From Schlegelella_A sp035995885 (lineage in GTDB: Bacteria; Pseudomonadota; Gammaproteobacteria; Burkholderiales; Burkholderiaceae_C): a stretch of DNA of 64,000 bases. The notes beneath the pieces are model-generated. The model was given only the letters and a program-made list of their open reading frames with translations. It did no database searches and was not told the origin of the DNA. The position numbers and the translations under genes were made by a program. This document shows positions 42,673 to 52,266 of this stretch, in pieces; positions within the stretch are counted from its first letter, which is position 1; the number at the start of each line of letters is the position of its first letter. The stretch lies in NCBI GenBank assembly GCA_035995885.1, contig DASYKC010000094.1:1-64000 (forward strand). Direction: 5' to 3'.

Positions 42673-44415
42673 TCAGTGGTTGTCGCGCGGCACGAACGAG
42701 CCGCGCTTGCCGACCAGGAAGTCGAGGTCGACGCCCTGGTCGGCCTGGAGGACGTGATCGACGTAGAGCTTCCAGTAGCCGCTGTCGAGCGGCGGCTTCG
42801 GCCGCTGCCAGGCCTTCATGCGCTCGGCGAGCTCGGCGTCGCTGACGTCGAGATGAAGGCGCCGGTTCGGCACGTCGAGCTCGATGAAGTCGCCGCTGCG
42901 GACGGCGGCGAGCGGGCCGCCGTCGGCCGCCTCGGGCGCGGTGTGGAGGACGACGGTGCCATAGGCCGTGCCGCTCATGCGGGCGTCGCTGATCCGGACC
43001 ATGTCGGTGATGCCCTTTTTCAGCACCTTCGGCGGCAGCGGCATGTTGCCGACCTCGGCCATGCCGGGATAGCCCTTCGGCCCGCAGTTGCGCAGCACCA
43101 TGATGCAGTTCTCGTCGATGTCGAGGGCGTCGTCGTCGATGCGCGCGTGGAAGTCGTCGGCGTTCTCGAAGACGACGGCGCGGCCGCGGTGCGTCATCAG
43201 CGCCGGCGTCGCCGCGCTCGGCTTGATGATCGCGCCGCGCGGCGCAAGGTTGCCGCGCAGCACCGCGATGCCGGCTTCGGCCTTGAACGGCGCCGCCATC
43301 GTCTTGATCACGGCGCCGTTGAAGTTCTCGGCATCGGCGATGTTCGCGCCGATCGTCCTGCCGTTCGCCGTGACGGCACCCTGGTGCAGCAGCGAGCGGA
43401 TCTCCTTCATCACCGCGGGCAGGCCGCCGGCGTAGCAGAAATCCTCCATCAGGTGCTCCCCCGACGGCTGCAGGTTGACGAGGCACGGCAGGTGGCTGGC
43501 GATGCGGTCGAAGTCGTCGATGCCCAGCTCGATGCCGATGCGGCCGGCGATCGCGATGAGGTGGATCACCGCGTTGGTCGAGCCGCCGATGGCGGCGAGC
43601 GTCATGATCGCGTTCTCGAACGCCTCGCGCGTGAGGATCGACGACAGCTTCTGGTCCTCGTGGACCATGTCGACGACGCGCCGGCCGGCCATGCGGGCGA
43701 TCACGTTGCGCCGGCCGTCGACCGCGGGATACGCGGCGTTGCCGGGCAGGCCGACCCCCAACGCCTCGACCATGCTCGCCATCGTGCTCGCCGTGCCCAT
43801 CGTCATGCAGTGGCCATGGCTGCGGCTCATGCAGCTTTCGGCCTCGAGAAAGTCCTTCAGGCGCAGCGTGCCGGCGCGCACCTGTTCGCTCATGCTCCAG
43901 ACGCCGGTGCCCGAGCCGAGCTCTTGGCCGCGCCACTTGCCGTTCAGCATCGGCCCGCCGGAGACGCCGATCGTCGGCAGGTCGACGCTCGCCGCGCCCA
44001 TCATGAGCGCCGGCGTGGTCTTGTCGCAGCCCATCAGCAGGACGACGCCGTCGATCGGGTTGCCGCGGATCGACTCCTCGACGTCCATGCTCGCCAGGTT
44101 GCGATAGAGCATCGCGGTCGGCCTGAGCAGCGTCTCGCCGAGCGACATCACCGGAAACTCGAGCGGGAAGCCGCCGGCCTCGTAGACGCCGATCTTCACC
44201 TGCTCGGCGAGCGTGCGGAAATGCGAGTTGCAGGGCGTCAGCTCGCTGAAGGTGTTGCAAATGCCGATCACCGGGCGGCCATCGAACTCGTCGTCGGGAA
44301 CGCCTTTGCCCTTGACCCAGCTGCGGTACACGAAGCCGTCGCGGTCCATGCGGCCGAACCACTGCTGGCTGCGCAGCTCCTCGGGTTTCTTGCGCGGTTT
44401 CTTGGCGTCGGTCAT
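42673..44415 (-). CDS. IlvD/Edd-family sugar-acid dehydratase (L-arabonate dehydratase-like)
   Basis: 580 aa. Fe-S cluster cysteines are seen in the family contexts: CNTFSELTPCNSHFRTLAEQVK, VVLLMGCDKTTPALMMGAASVDLP and EAESCMSRSHGHCMTMGTASTM. The C-terminal half has RNCGPKGYPGMAEVG and DARMSGTAYGTVVLH. Length and context fit pentonate/hexonate dehydratases ([2Fe-2S] type such as L-arabonate dehydratase) rather than IlvD of branched-chain synthesis. It removes water to give a 2-keto-3-deoxy acid. It is the last gene of the ABC importer operon, 12 bp after the second permease. Confidence 0.85.
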   Translation of the reverse strand: MTDAKKPRKKPEELRSQQWFGRMDRDGFVYRSWVKGKGVPDDEFDGRPVIGICNTFSELTPCNSHFRTLAEQVKIGVYEAGGFPLEFPVMSLGETLLRPTAMLYRNLASMDVEESIRGNPIDGVVLLMGCDKTTPALMMGAASVDLPTIGVSGGPMLNGKWRGQELGSGTGVWSMSEQVRAGTLRLKDFLEAESCMSRSHGHCMTMGTASTMASMVEALGVGLPGNAAYPAVDGRRNVIARMAGRRVVDMVHEDQKLSSILTREAFENAIMTLAAIGGSTNAVIHLIAIAGRIGIELGIDDFDRIASHLPCLVNLQPSGEHLMEDFCYAGGLPAVMKEIRSLLHQGAVTANGRTIGANIADAENFNGAVIKTMAAPFKAEAGIAVLRGNLAPRGAIIKPSAATPALMTHRGRAVVFENADDFHARIDDDALDIDENCIMVLRNCGPKGYPGMAEVGNMPLPPKVLKKGITDMVRISDARMSGTAYGTVVLHTAPEAADGGPLAAVRSGDFIELDVPNRRLHLDVSDAELAERMKAWQRPKPPLDSGYWKLYVDHVLQADQGVDLDFLVGKRGSFVPRDNH

Positions 44416-44427
44416 CGCGGTTCCAAT

Positions 44428-45339
44428 CTATTCCTTCACTGACCCCGTCAGCCCCGAGACGTAGTACTCGACGAAGAACGAGTAGATGAACGCCACCGGC
44501 AGCGAGCCCAGCAGCGCGCCGGCCATGAGCGGGCCCCAGTGGTAGACATCGCCCTCGACGAGCTCGGTGACGACGCCGACCGGTACCGTCTTGATCTCGG
44601 ACGAGGAGACGAAGGTGAGCGCGTAGATGAACTCGTTCCACGACAGCGTGAAGGCGAAGATGCCGGCCGAGATCAGCCCCGGCACGGCGAGCGGCAGGAC
44701 GATCTTGGTGAGGATCTGCCAGCGGTTGGCGCCGTCGATGAGGGCGCACTCCTCGAGCTCGAATGGGATCGAGCGGAAGTAGCCCATCAGCAGCCAGGTC
44801 GCGAACGGGATCAGGAAGGTCGGGTAGGTGAGGATCAGCGCCCAGCGGGTGTCGAAGAGGCCGAGCTGGTAGACGATCGCGGCGAGCGGGATGAAGAGGA
44901 TCGACGGCGGCACCAGGTAGGCGAGGAAGATCGACAGGCCCACCTGCTTGGCGCCCGAGAAGCGCAGCCGCTCGATCGCGTAGGCGGCGAACACCGAGCA
45001 GGCGAGCGAAAAGAAGGTGGCGACGACCGAGACCAGCACGGTGTTCCACATCCACTCGGGATACGAGGTGTGGAAGAGCAGCTTGTCGAAGTGAGCGAGC
45101 GTCGGCGCGATCACCCAGAACGGGTTGCCGGTGCGCGAGAGCAGCTCGTGGTCGGGCTTCACCGACGTGATTCCCATCCAGTAGAACGGGAACAGGAGGA
45201 CGATCAGGAAGACGATCAGCGGCAGGTAGATCGTCACCAGCTTGCGCGACGGCGTCTCGAGATAGCCCATGCCGACGCTGTCGCTCAGCGCCGCCTTGGT
45301 CGGCATCGGCGCGTTCGCTTCGGCGATCACATCGCTCAT
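44428..45339 (-). CDS. Sugar ABC transporter permease, MalG type (CUT1)
   Basis: 303 aa with six membrane helices. The EAA loop is EECALIDGANRWQILTKIVLPLAVPGL. The long cytoplasmic N-terminus (1-35) is slightly unusual. It partners the permease at 45410 and the ATPase at 47872 to import a carbohydrate or sugar acid. The gap to the other permease is 70 bp and contains a run of C and G (CCCCCCGGGGGG) without clear meaning. Confidence 0.93.
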   Translation of the reverse strand: MSDVIAEANAPMPTKAALSDSVGMGYLETPSRKLVTIYLPLIVFLIVLLFPFYWMGITSVKPDHELLSRTGNPFWVIAPTLAHFDKLLFHTSYPEWMWNTVLVSVVATFFSLACSVFAAYAIERLRFSGAKQVGLSIFLAYLVPPSILFIPLAAIVYQLGLFDTRWALILTYPTFLIPFATWLLMGYFRSIPFELEECALIDGANRWQILTKIVLPLAVPGLISAGIFAFTLSWNEFIYALTFVSSSEIKTVPVGVVTELVEGDVYHWGPLMAGALLGSLPVAFIYSFFVEYYVSGLTGSVKE

Positions 45340-45409
45340 CTCGCCCCCACGACGCTGCGCGTCGGCCCCCCGGGGGGGTGCGATCGCCTTGGCAGCGGCC
45401 CGGCGGCGA

Positions 45410-46318
45410 TCATTTGTCCTGCCCGCCCTGCTGCCAGGCGCGCCGCTGCAGGCCGAAGTAGCTGAACATGATCGCGGCGAGCAGGAACGGCACCATCGCG
45501 ATCGAGATCGCCGCGCCTTCGCCGAGCGCGCCGCCCGAGATCGCGCGCTGGAACGAGAGCGTCGCCATCAGGTGGGTCGCGTTGAGCGGCCCGCCGCGCG
45601 TGATGACGTAGATCAGCTGGAAGTCGGTGAAGGTGAAGAGCACCGAGAAGGTCATGACGACGGCGATGATCGGCGTGAGCAGCGGCAGCGTCACGTGGCG
45701 GAACTGCTGCCAGCGGCTCGCGCCGTCGATCGCCGAGGCCTCGTAGTACGACGGCGAGATCGTCTGCAAGCCGGCAAGCAGCGTGATCGCGACGAACGGC
45801 ACGCCGCGCCAGATGTTGGCGCCGATCACCGACAGGCGCGCGTTCCACGGGTCGCCGAGGAAGTCGATGTACGTATGGATGAGGCCCATCTTGACGAGCA
45901 TCCAGCTGATGATCGAGAACTGGGCGTCGAAGATCCACCAGAAGGCGATCGCCGAGAGCGCCGTCGGCACGATGTAGGGTAGCAGGATGACGGCGCGGAA
46001 GAAGGTCTTGAAGCGGATGTTGCGATTGAGGAGCAGCGCCAGCCAGAGGCCGAGGCCGAACTTGATGACGCTCGCGACGAAGGTATAGAAGATCGTGTTG
46101 AAGAGCGCCAGCCGCGTCACCGCGTCGCCCCACAGGAACTCGTAGTTCTCGAGGCCGATCCACTGGCCGGCGCGGCCGACCTTGGCGTCGGTGAAGCCGA
46201 GCCAGAAGCCGAGCCCGAGCGGATACGTCAGGAACAGCAGCAGCAGCACCGCCGCCGGCAGCATGAACAGCAGCCCCAGCGCGTTGCGATTGTTCTGCAG
46301 TCGTTCGAGAAAAGTCAT
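45410..46318 (-). CDS. Sugar ABC transporter permease, MalF type (CUT1)
   Basis: 302 aa with six membrane helices and the EAA loop YYEASAIDGASRWQQFRHVTLPLLTPII. FLTYPLGLGFWLGFTD opens the first periplasmic loop. It lies 139 bp after the binding-protein gene, and that gap carries a hairpin with a T-rich end that may lower permease expression relative to the binding protein. Confidence 0.93.
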   Translation of the reverse strand: MTFLERLQNNRNALGLLFMLPAAVLLLLFLTYPLGLGFWLGFTDAKVGRAGQWIGLENYEFLWGDAVTRLALFNTIFYTFVASVIKFGLGLWLALLLNRNIRFKTFFRAVILLPYIVPTALSAIAFWWIFDAQFSIISWMLVKMGLIHTYIDFLGDPWNARLSVIGANIWRGVPFVAITLLAGLQTISPSYYEASAIDGASRWQQFRHVTLPLLTPIIAVVMTFSVLFTFTDFQLIYVITRGGPLNATHLMATLSFQRAISGGALGEGAAISIAMVPFLLAAIMFSYFGLQRRAWQQGGQDK

Positions 46319-46324
46319 AAGAGG

Positions 46325-46354
46325 AAAAAGAACGATGGCTCGCGGATGCGAGCC
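46325..46354 (-). terminator. Intercistronic hairpin between binding protein and permease genes
   Basis: Read leftwards, a 7-bp stem GGCTCGC/GCGAGCC with a 4-base loop is followed by ATCGTTC and then TTTTT, just before the permease start. It probably gives partial termination or protects the upstream message, so binding protein is made in excess. Confidence 0.5.
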
Positions 46355-46457
46355 AAGGCCGAGTTGAGGGACGCGCCAGCGCAGCTAGGCGTGATCCCCC
46401 GAACGAGGCCGGCGTTTGCGACACCGTGGCGGCGCTCCGGCGCCGTCACGGTGTTCG

Positions 46458-47792
46458 TCAAACCCGGTAATAGCGTTCGGCGCGCTTCTGCGCCCGCTCC
46501 ATCGCCTCCTTCGGCGTCTTCGAGCCGCTCACCGCCTCGGCGACCATGTTGACGACGATGAAGTCGGCCGCAGCGCCGGCCGACGCATAGCCGAGCTTGC
46601 CCGCATACCCCGCCGGCCGCAGGTTCTTGACGGCATCGCGGTACGGCGTGTTCTTCGGGTCGCTGGTCCAGATCTTGGTCTGTGCATAGGCGGCGAGCGG
46701 CGGCGCGACGTAGCCGGCGGCGCCGGTCAGCCACGGGTCGAACTGCTCCTGCTCCATCATGAAGCGCAGGAACTCCTTCGAGGCCTGCGGGTACTTGGTG
46801 TACTTCATGATCATCTGGTTGAAGAACAGGTGCGACTCGGTCGGCACGCCGACCGGGCCGACCGGAAACGACGCGTGCTGGATGTCGCTCGCCATCTCCT
46901 TGACCTTCGGATCGGTCGAGTTCTTCGCCGCGACGTAGATCGAGATGCCGTTGTTGGTGACCGAGATCTGGCCGTCGAGGAAGGCCTTGTTGTTGTTCGG
47001 GTCGAGCCACGACAGCGTCCCCGGGATGAACGCCGCGTAGAGCTCCTTGCCGTACTCGAGCGCCTTCTGCGTCTCCGGGCTGTCGATGACGACCTTGTTG
47101 CTCGCGTCGACGAGCTTGCCGCCGAACGCCCAGACCAGCCAGTTGCACCAGAGGCCGTCACCGGTCGCGTTGCCGAGCGCCATGCCGCCCGGCGTTCCCT
47201 TGGCGGCGAGCGCCTTGTACATCTTCAGGAAGTCGTCGGTGTTCTTCGGGAAGGTGTCGAAGCCGGCCGCCTTCACCATGCTCTCGCGGTAGACGATCAT
47301 CGACCCGGCCGAGCCGAGACCGAGGCCGATCCACTTCTTGCCGTCGGGGCGCAGGAACGACTGCACCGCCGGATACCAGCCGCCGTACTTCTTGCCGAGG
47401 TACTCGGCGAGGTCAGTGACGTCGAGCAGCTTGTCGGGATAGAGATTGGCGTCGTCGTTGGTCGACAGGATGATGTCGGGCCCGGCGCCGGTGTTGGCCG
47501 CGACCGCGGCCTTCGGACGAACGTCTTCCCAGCCTTCGTTGTCGACGCGCACCTCGATGCCCGTCTTGTCGGTGAACTTCTTGACGTTGACCATGTAGGC
47601 GTCGATGTCGCCCTGCACGAACCGGCTCCAGCGCAGGACCCGCAGCTTGGCGTCCTTCTCGGGCTTGAAGGCGGTCGTCTGCGCGCTCGCCAGCGGCGAA
47701 AAGAGCGCCGAACCGGTGCCGAGGCCCGCGGCGGCGGCGGCGCCGGCCGAGCTTTCCAGGAACTTGCGGCGGTTGAAAGGGATATCGCTCAT
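46458..47792 (-). CDS. Tat-exported sugar-binding protein of the CUT1 importer
   Basis: 444 aa. The N-terminus NRRKFLESSAGAAAAAGLGTGSALFSPLASAQ has the twin-arginine motif RRKFLE and a long, mildly hydrophobic segment, so it should be exported folded by Tat. The mature protein is a family-1 extracellular solute-binding protein (LRVLRWSRFVQGDIDAYMVNVKKF; GPDIILSTNDDANLYPDKLLDVTDLAEYLGKKY). Ligand unknown, but the neighbouring dehydratase and dehydrogenases point to a sugar acid or the sugar that gives it. Confidence 0.93.
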   Translation of the reverse strand: MSDIPFNRRKFLESSAGAAAAAGLGTGSALFSPLASAQTTAFKPEKDAKLRVLRWSRFVQGDIDAYMVNVKKFTDKTGIEVRVDNEGWEDVRPKAAVAANTGAGPDIILSTNDDANLYPDKLLDVTDLAEYLGKKYGGWYPAVQSFLRPDGKKWIGLGLGSAGSMIVYRESMVKAAGFDTFPKNTDDFLKMYKALAAKGTPGGMALGNATGDGLWCNWLVWAFGGKLVDASNKVVIDSPETQKALEYGKELYAAFIPGTLSWLDPNNNKAFLDGQISVTNNGISIYVAAKNSTDPKVKEMASDIQHASFPVGPVGVPTESHLFFNQMIMKYTKYPQASKEFLRFMMEQEQFDPWLTGAAGYVAPPLAAYAQTKIWTSDPKNTPYRDAVKNLRPAGYAGKLGYASAGAAADFIVVNMVAEAVSGSKTPKEAMERAQKRAERYYRV

Positions 47793-47825
47793 CGGTGGGT
47801 CTCCTGTCTTCGAGGTGTCGTCGTC

Positions 47826-47869
47826 AAAAAAAAAGGAAAAGCGGGCGGCGGCGCGGTCGCTCGGCCCGC
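47826..47869 (-). terminator. Possible attenuator between ATPase and binding-protein genes
   Basis: A 6-bp stem GCGGGC/GCCCGC (47841-47846 and 47864-47869) is followed on the minus strand by TTTTCC and nine T. The stem is short, so only partial termination is likely; the T run is the longest homopolymer I noticed in this window. Confidence 0.45.
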
Positions 47870-47871
47870 GC

Positions 47872-48945
<1,074 letters not shown>

Positions 48946-49023
48946 GGCTGAAGGGGCGCGGCAGAAACCCGCGCCGGCGAAGTATCGGCAAGGCCCCCAG
49001 GCGCCGCCATGAGGGCAAACCGG

Positions 49024-49053
49024 TAGACCGATCGAGGAACCAATTCGTATGAT
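49024..49053 (+). promoter_or_regulatory. Promoter of the GntR/FCD regulator operon
   Basis: TAGACC (49024-49029) and TATGAT (49048-49053) with an 18-bp spacer make a fair sigma-70 promoter. Transcription would start close to 49060, within a few bases of the ATG at 49066, where no Shine-Dalgarno is seen. The message may be nearly leaderless. The TCGTATGA around the -10 is partly palindromic and may be an operator. Confidence 0.5.
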
Positions 49054-49065
49054 GACCCGATCACC

Positions 49066-49830
49066 ATGTTGAATCGCGCCAGCGCCGCTCCCGCGTCGGA
49101 AACGCTGCCCTTGGTCGCCGAGCGCCTGTCCGACCGGCTCGCCGCCCGCCTCGGCGGCCAGATCGACGCCGGTGCCCTGCGCCCGGGCGATCGCCTGCCC
49201 ACCGAGCAGCGCCTCGCCGAGGCGCACGGCGTCTCACGCACGGTCGTCCGCGAGGCCGTGCACCAATTGCGCTCGCGCGGCCTGGTCCGTTCGCGCCAGG
49301 GCTCGGGCGTCTATGTCACGGCCGCGCCGTCGGGCGAGGCGTTCACGCTCGACCTGGCCCTGATCGATTCGATCGACGACGTCCTGCGCGTTCGCGAAGT
49401 GCGCCGCGCCCTCGAGGCCGAGACCGCCGCGCTCGCCGCCGAGCGCGCCAGCCGGGCCCAGGTCGCGGCGCTGCGCAAGGCCTTGCGTGCGATCGACCGC
49501 AGCGCCGCCGAAGCGCGCGACGGCGTCGAGGAAGACCTCGCCTTCCATCGCCTGCTTGCCGAGGCCGCAGGCAACCCCCACTTCGGCCGCCTGCTCGAGT
49601 TCCTCGAGCAGTACACGAAGGAAGCGATGCGGGTGACGCGCCGCAACGACGCGACCCGCACCGACTTCGTCGAGGCGGTCCGCATCGAGCACGCTGCGAT
49701 CGTCGACGCGATCGCCGCCGGCGACCCGGCGCTCGCCCGCCGGCGCGCCGTCCAGCACATGCGCGGCGGCGACCGCCGCATGCGCAGCGCCGAACCGATC
49801 ATGGTCACCAAGAGGAGCACGCGCCGATGA
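49066..49830 (+). CDS. GntR-family transcriptional regulator, FadR/FCD subfamily
   Basis: 254 aa. The N-terminal winged helix has LRPGDRLPTEQRLAEAHGVSRTVVREAVHQLRSRGLVRSRQGSGVYV (about 38-85). The C-terminal FCD helical bundle has VREVRRALEAETAALAAERAS, DLAFHRLLAEAAGNPHF and the metal/effector His in RIEHAAIVDAIAAGDP. FCD regulators of this kind respond to sugar acids or related carboxylates. It lies divergent from the importer and overlaps the next dehydrogenase gene (ATGA), making it the probable local repressor. Confidence 0.93.
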   Translation: MLNRASAAPASETLPLVAERLSDRLAARLGGQIDAGALRPGDRLPTEQRLAEAHGVSRTVVREAVHQLRSRGLVRSRQGSGVYVTAAPSGEAFTLDLALIDSIDDVLRVREVRRALEAETAALAAERASRAQVAALRKALRAIDRSAAEARDGVEEDLAFHRLLAEAAGNPHFGRLLEFLEQYTKEAMRVTRRNDATRTDFVEAVRIEHAAIVDAIAAGDPALARRRAVQHMRGGDRRMRSAEPIMVTKRSTRR

Positions 49831-50858
49831 AGATCCTGATCACCGGCGGGGGCGGCTTCGTCGGCTCGCGCCTCGCTTCCGCGCTGCTCGCGCGCGGCCG
49901 GCTCGACGGCCAGGCCATCGACCGCCTCGTCCTCGCCGACCAGGTCGCGCCGCGCGCCGAGCTGACGAGCGACCCGCGCGTCGAAGCCCGCGTCGGCGCC
50001 CTCGCCGGCCAGTGCGAGGCGCTCGGCAAAGAGGGCTTCGATGGCGTCTTCCACCTCGCCTCGGCGGTCTCGGGCGAATGCGAGGCCGACTTCGACCTCG
50101 GCCTGCGCTCGAACATCGACACCACCCGCGCGCTCCTCGATGCACTGCGCGCCGCGAACGGCCGCGGCCGGGCAGCGGCGAAGCTGGTCTTCTCGAGCTC
50201 GCTCGCGGTCTTCGGCCCGGATCCGTCGCTGCCGCTGCCGCCGCGCGTCGGCGACGACACGCTGCCGGCACCGAAGACCTCGTACGGGACGCACAAGCTC
50301 ATCTGCGAGCACCTGGTCGCCGACTACGCAAGGAAGGGCTTCATCGACGGCCGCTCGGCGCGCCTGATGACCGTGACGGTGCGGCCGGGCCGGCCGAACG
50401 GCGCAGCGTCGTCGTTCTTCTCCGGCATCGTCCGCGAGCCGCTCGCCGGCGTCGAGGCGATCTGCCCGGTCTCGCCCGACGTCTCGCATGCGGTGACGTC
50501 GCCGGCGCGGACGGTCGAGGGCCTGATCGCCGTCTACGAGGCCAGCGTCGAGCAGCTCGGCGGCCGGCTCGGCCTCAACCTGCCGGCCGTCAACGTCACC
50601 GTCGCCGAGATGCTGGCGGCGCTCGCGGAAGTCGCCGGTCCCGAGGTGCGCGAGCGGGTTCGCTTCGTTCGCGACGAGACCATCGCCGGCATCGTCGCCA
50701 ACTGGCCGAAGGGCGCGACGGCGGCGCGGGCGGCGCGGCTCGGGCTGCACGCCGACAAGAGCTTCGCCGACATCATCCGCCAGTACATCGCCGATTGCCG
50801 CGCCGGCCCCGACGCAGCGCAATCGCTCAAGGGCCTCGCCAAGGAACGCCAGCCATGA
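49827..50858 (+). CDS. denD: DenD-like NAD-dependent sugar-acid dehydrogenase (extended SDR)
   Basis: 343 aa. Extended SDR with GGGGFVGSRLASALL at the start, FHLASAVSGECEADFDLGLRSNID, SSSLAVFGPD and the catalytic YGTHK (Tyr-x3-Lys). These features, especially AVSGECEADFDLG and RPGRPNGAASSFFSGIVREPL, match D-erythronate dehydrogenase DenD and its close relatives. It oxidises a four-carbon or longer aldonate at C2. The erythronate partners DtnK, OtnC and OtnI are not present, so the substrate may differ. It overlaps the regulator and the following SDR by 4 bp on each side. Confidence 0.8.
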   Translation: MKILITGGGGFVGSRLASALLARGRLDGQAIDRLVLADQVAPRAELTSDPRVEARVGALAGQCEALGKEGFDGVFHLASAVSGECEADFDLGLRSNIDTTRALLDALRAANGRGRAAAKLVFSSSLAVFGPDPSLPLPPRVGDDTLPAPKTSYGTHKLICEHLVADYARKGFIDGRSARLMTVTVRPGRPNGAASSFFSGIVREPLAGVEAICPVSPDVSHAVTSPARTVEGLIAVYEASVEQLGGRLGLNLPAVNVTVAEMLAALAEVAGPEVRERVRFVRDETIAGIVANWPKGATAARAARLGLHADKSFADIIRQYIADCRAGPDAAQSLKGLAKERQP

Positions 50859-51607
50859 ACAGGATCGATCTCGAAGGCCGCGTCGCGGTCATCACCGGCG
50901 GCGCGCAGGGCATCGGCTACGCCATCGCCGAGCGGATGCTCGCCTCGGGCGCGGCCGTCTCGCTCTGGGACGCCGACGCCGCCAAGCTCGCCGAGGCGAA
51001 AGCGGCGCTCGCGAGCGCCGGCCGCGTCTTCGCCGAGGAGCTCGATCTGACGAGCGAGAGCGCCGTCGCGGCGGCGACCGCGCGCACGATCGGCGCGGCC
51101 GGCAAGATCGACATCCTCGTCAACAACGCCGGCATCACCGGCGGCAACGCGCCGACCTGGGAGCTCGCCCCCGACGTCTGGCGCCGCGTCATCGACGTGA
51201 ACCTGGTCGCGCCCTACCTCGTCTGCCGCGCCGTCGTGCCGCACATGATCGAGAAGAAGTACGGCCGGATCGTCAACATCGCCTCGGTCGCGGGCAAGGA
51301 AGGCAACCCGAACGCGTCGCACTACAGCGCCTCCAAGGCCGGCGTGATCGCGCTCACCAAGTCGCTCGGCAAGGAGCTCGCCGGCAGGGGCGTGCTCGTC
51401 AACGCGGTCGCGCCGGCGGCGGCGAAGACGGCGATGTTCGCGACCATGACGCAGCAGCACATCGACTTCATGCTCTCGAAGATCCCGATGGGGCGCTTCC
51501 TCGAGGTCGGCGAGGCGGCGGCGATGGTCGCCTGGCTGGCATCGGAAGACTGCTCGTTCAGCACCGCGTCGGTGTTCGACCTGTCCGGCGGCCGCGCCAC
51601 CTACTGA
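50855..51607 (+). CDS. Classical SDR oxidoreductase of the sugar-acid locus
   Basis: 250 aa. TGGAQGIGYAIAERM (NAD motif), DILVNNAGITGG, the active-site Ser in NIASVAGKEGNP and YSASK (Tyr-x3-Lys). The Asp at the end of the second strand (LWDAD) favours NAD. The segment VAPAAAKTAMFATMTQQHIDFMLSKIPMGRF resembles dehydrogenases of sugars and of 2-keto-3-deoxy acids in aldose pathways, but the substrate cannot be fixed. Its ATG overlaps the denD-like stop (ATGA), so these two dehydrogenases are made together. Confidence 0.88.
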   Translation: MNRIDLEGRVAVITGGAQGIGYAIAERMLASGAAVSLWDADAAKLAEAKAALASAGRVFAEELDLTSESAVAAATARTIGAAGKIDILVNNAGITGGNAPTWELAPDVWRRVIDVNLVAPYLVCRAVVPHMIEKKYGRIVNIASVAGKEGNPNASHYSASKAGVIALTKSLGKELAGRGVLVNAVAPAAAKTAMFATMTQQHIDFMLSKIPMGRFLEVGEAAAMVAWLASEDCSFSTASVFDLSGGRATY

Positions 51608-51687
51608 GCGCGGCGACGCCCTCCGACGCGGCACTAAAGCGCGCATCGATATCATCGATCGGCTTCAACCCGGACCGGAGAACGCCG

Positions 51688-52251
51688 ATGAAAACGCACC
51701 CTGCCGCCCTGCCGCTTCTCGCCTCGCTGCTGGCCTTCGCCTGCGCGACGCCGCCGGGGCCGCCGTCCTATGTCGCGACGACCCTGCAGCCGACCCGCGG
51801 CAACACCGCGGCCGGCACCGTCTGGTTCATCGCCGACGGCGCCGACGTTCGCATCCGCGGCCGCGTCAGCGGCCTGACGCCGAACCAGGAGCACGGCTTC
51901 CACGTCCACGAGAAGGGCGACTGCTCGAGCGGCGACGGCATGAGCGCCGGCGGCCATTTCAACCCGACCGGCAAGCCCCACGGCCCGCCCGCCGGCGAGC
52001 ACCACGCCGGCGACCTGCCGGCACTGACGGCCGACGCCGCGGGCACGGTCGCGATCGACTCCCGCGTGCGCGCGGTTGCCGACGGCCCGTCGGGATTCGC
52101 CGGCAAGGCGCTGATCGTTCACGTCAATCCCGACGACTACACGACCCAGCCGACCGGCAACTCGGGCGCGCGCATCGCCTGCGGCGTGATCAACGCGGCG
52201 GCGCCGCGCGACGCCAGCGGCCAGCTGATGCCGTTGCCGCGGGATCTCTAG
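51688..52251 (+). CDS. sodC: Cu/Zn superoxide dismutase lipoprotein
   Basis: 187 aa. The leader ends in a lipobox-like LAFAC, so it may be anchored in the envelope. Metal ligands are seen in GFHVHEKGDC, GGHFNP, HHAGDLP and VHVNPDDY; the disulfide pair is Cys in GDCSS and in RIACGVI. It removes superoxide in the periplasm. It lacks the long electrostatic loop charge pattern of E. coli SodC but is complete. A -10-like TATCAT sits 38 bp before the ATG, which has GGAG as ribosome site. It is separate from the SDR operon by 80 bp. Confidence 0.93.
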   Translation: MKTHPAALPLLASLLAFACATPPGPPSYVATTLQPTRGNTAAGTVWFIADGADVRIRGRVSGLTPNQEHGFHVHEKGDCSSGDGMSAGGHFNPTGKPHGPPAGEHHAGDLPALTADAAGTVAIDSRVRAVADGPSGFAGKALIVHVNPDDYTTQPTGNSGARIACGVINAAAPRDASGQLMPLPRDL

Positions 52252-52266
52252 CCGGCCTGTTCAACC

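Noticed and set aside
45369..45380. Run of C followed by a run of G between the two permease genes
   Set aside because: A self-complementary word of this kind is common by chance in such DNA, and no T-tract or conserved spacing supports a terminator or operator.
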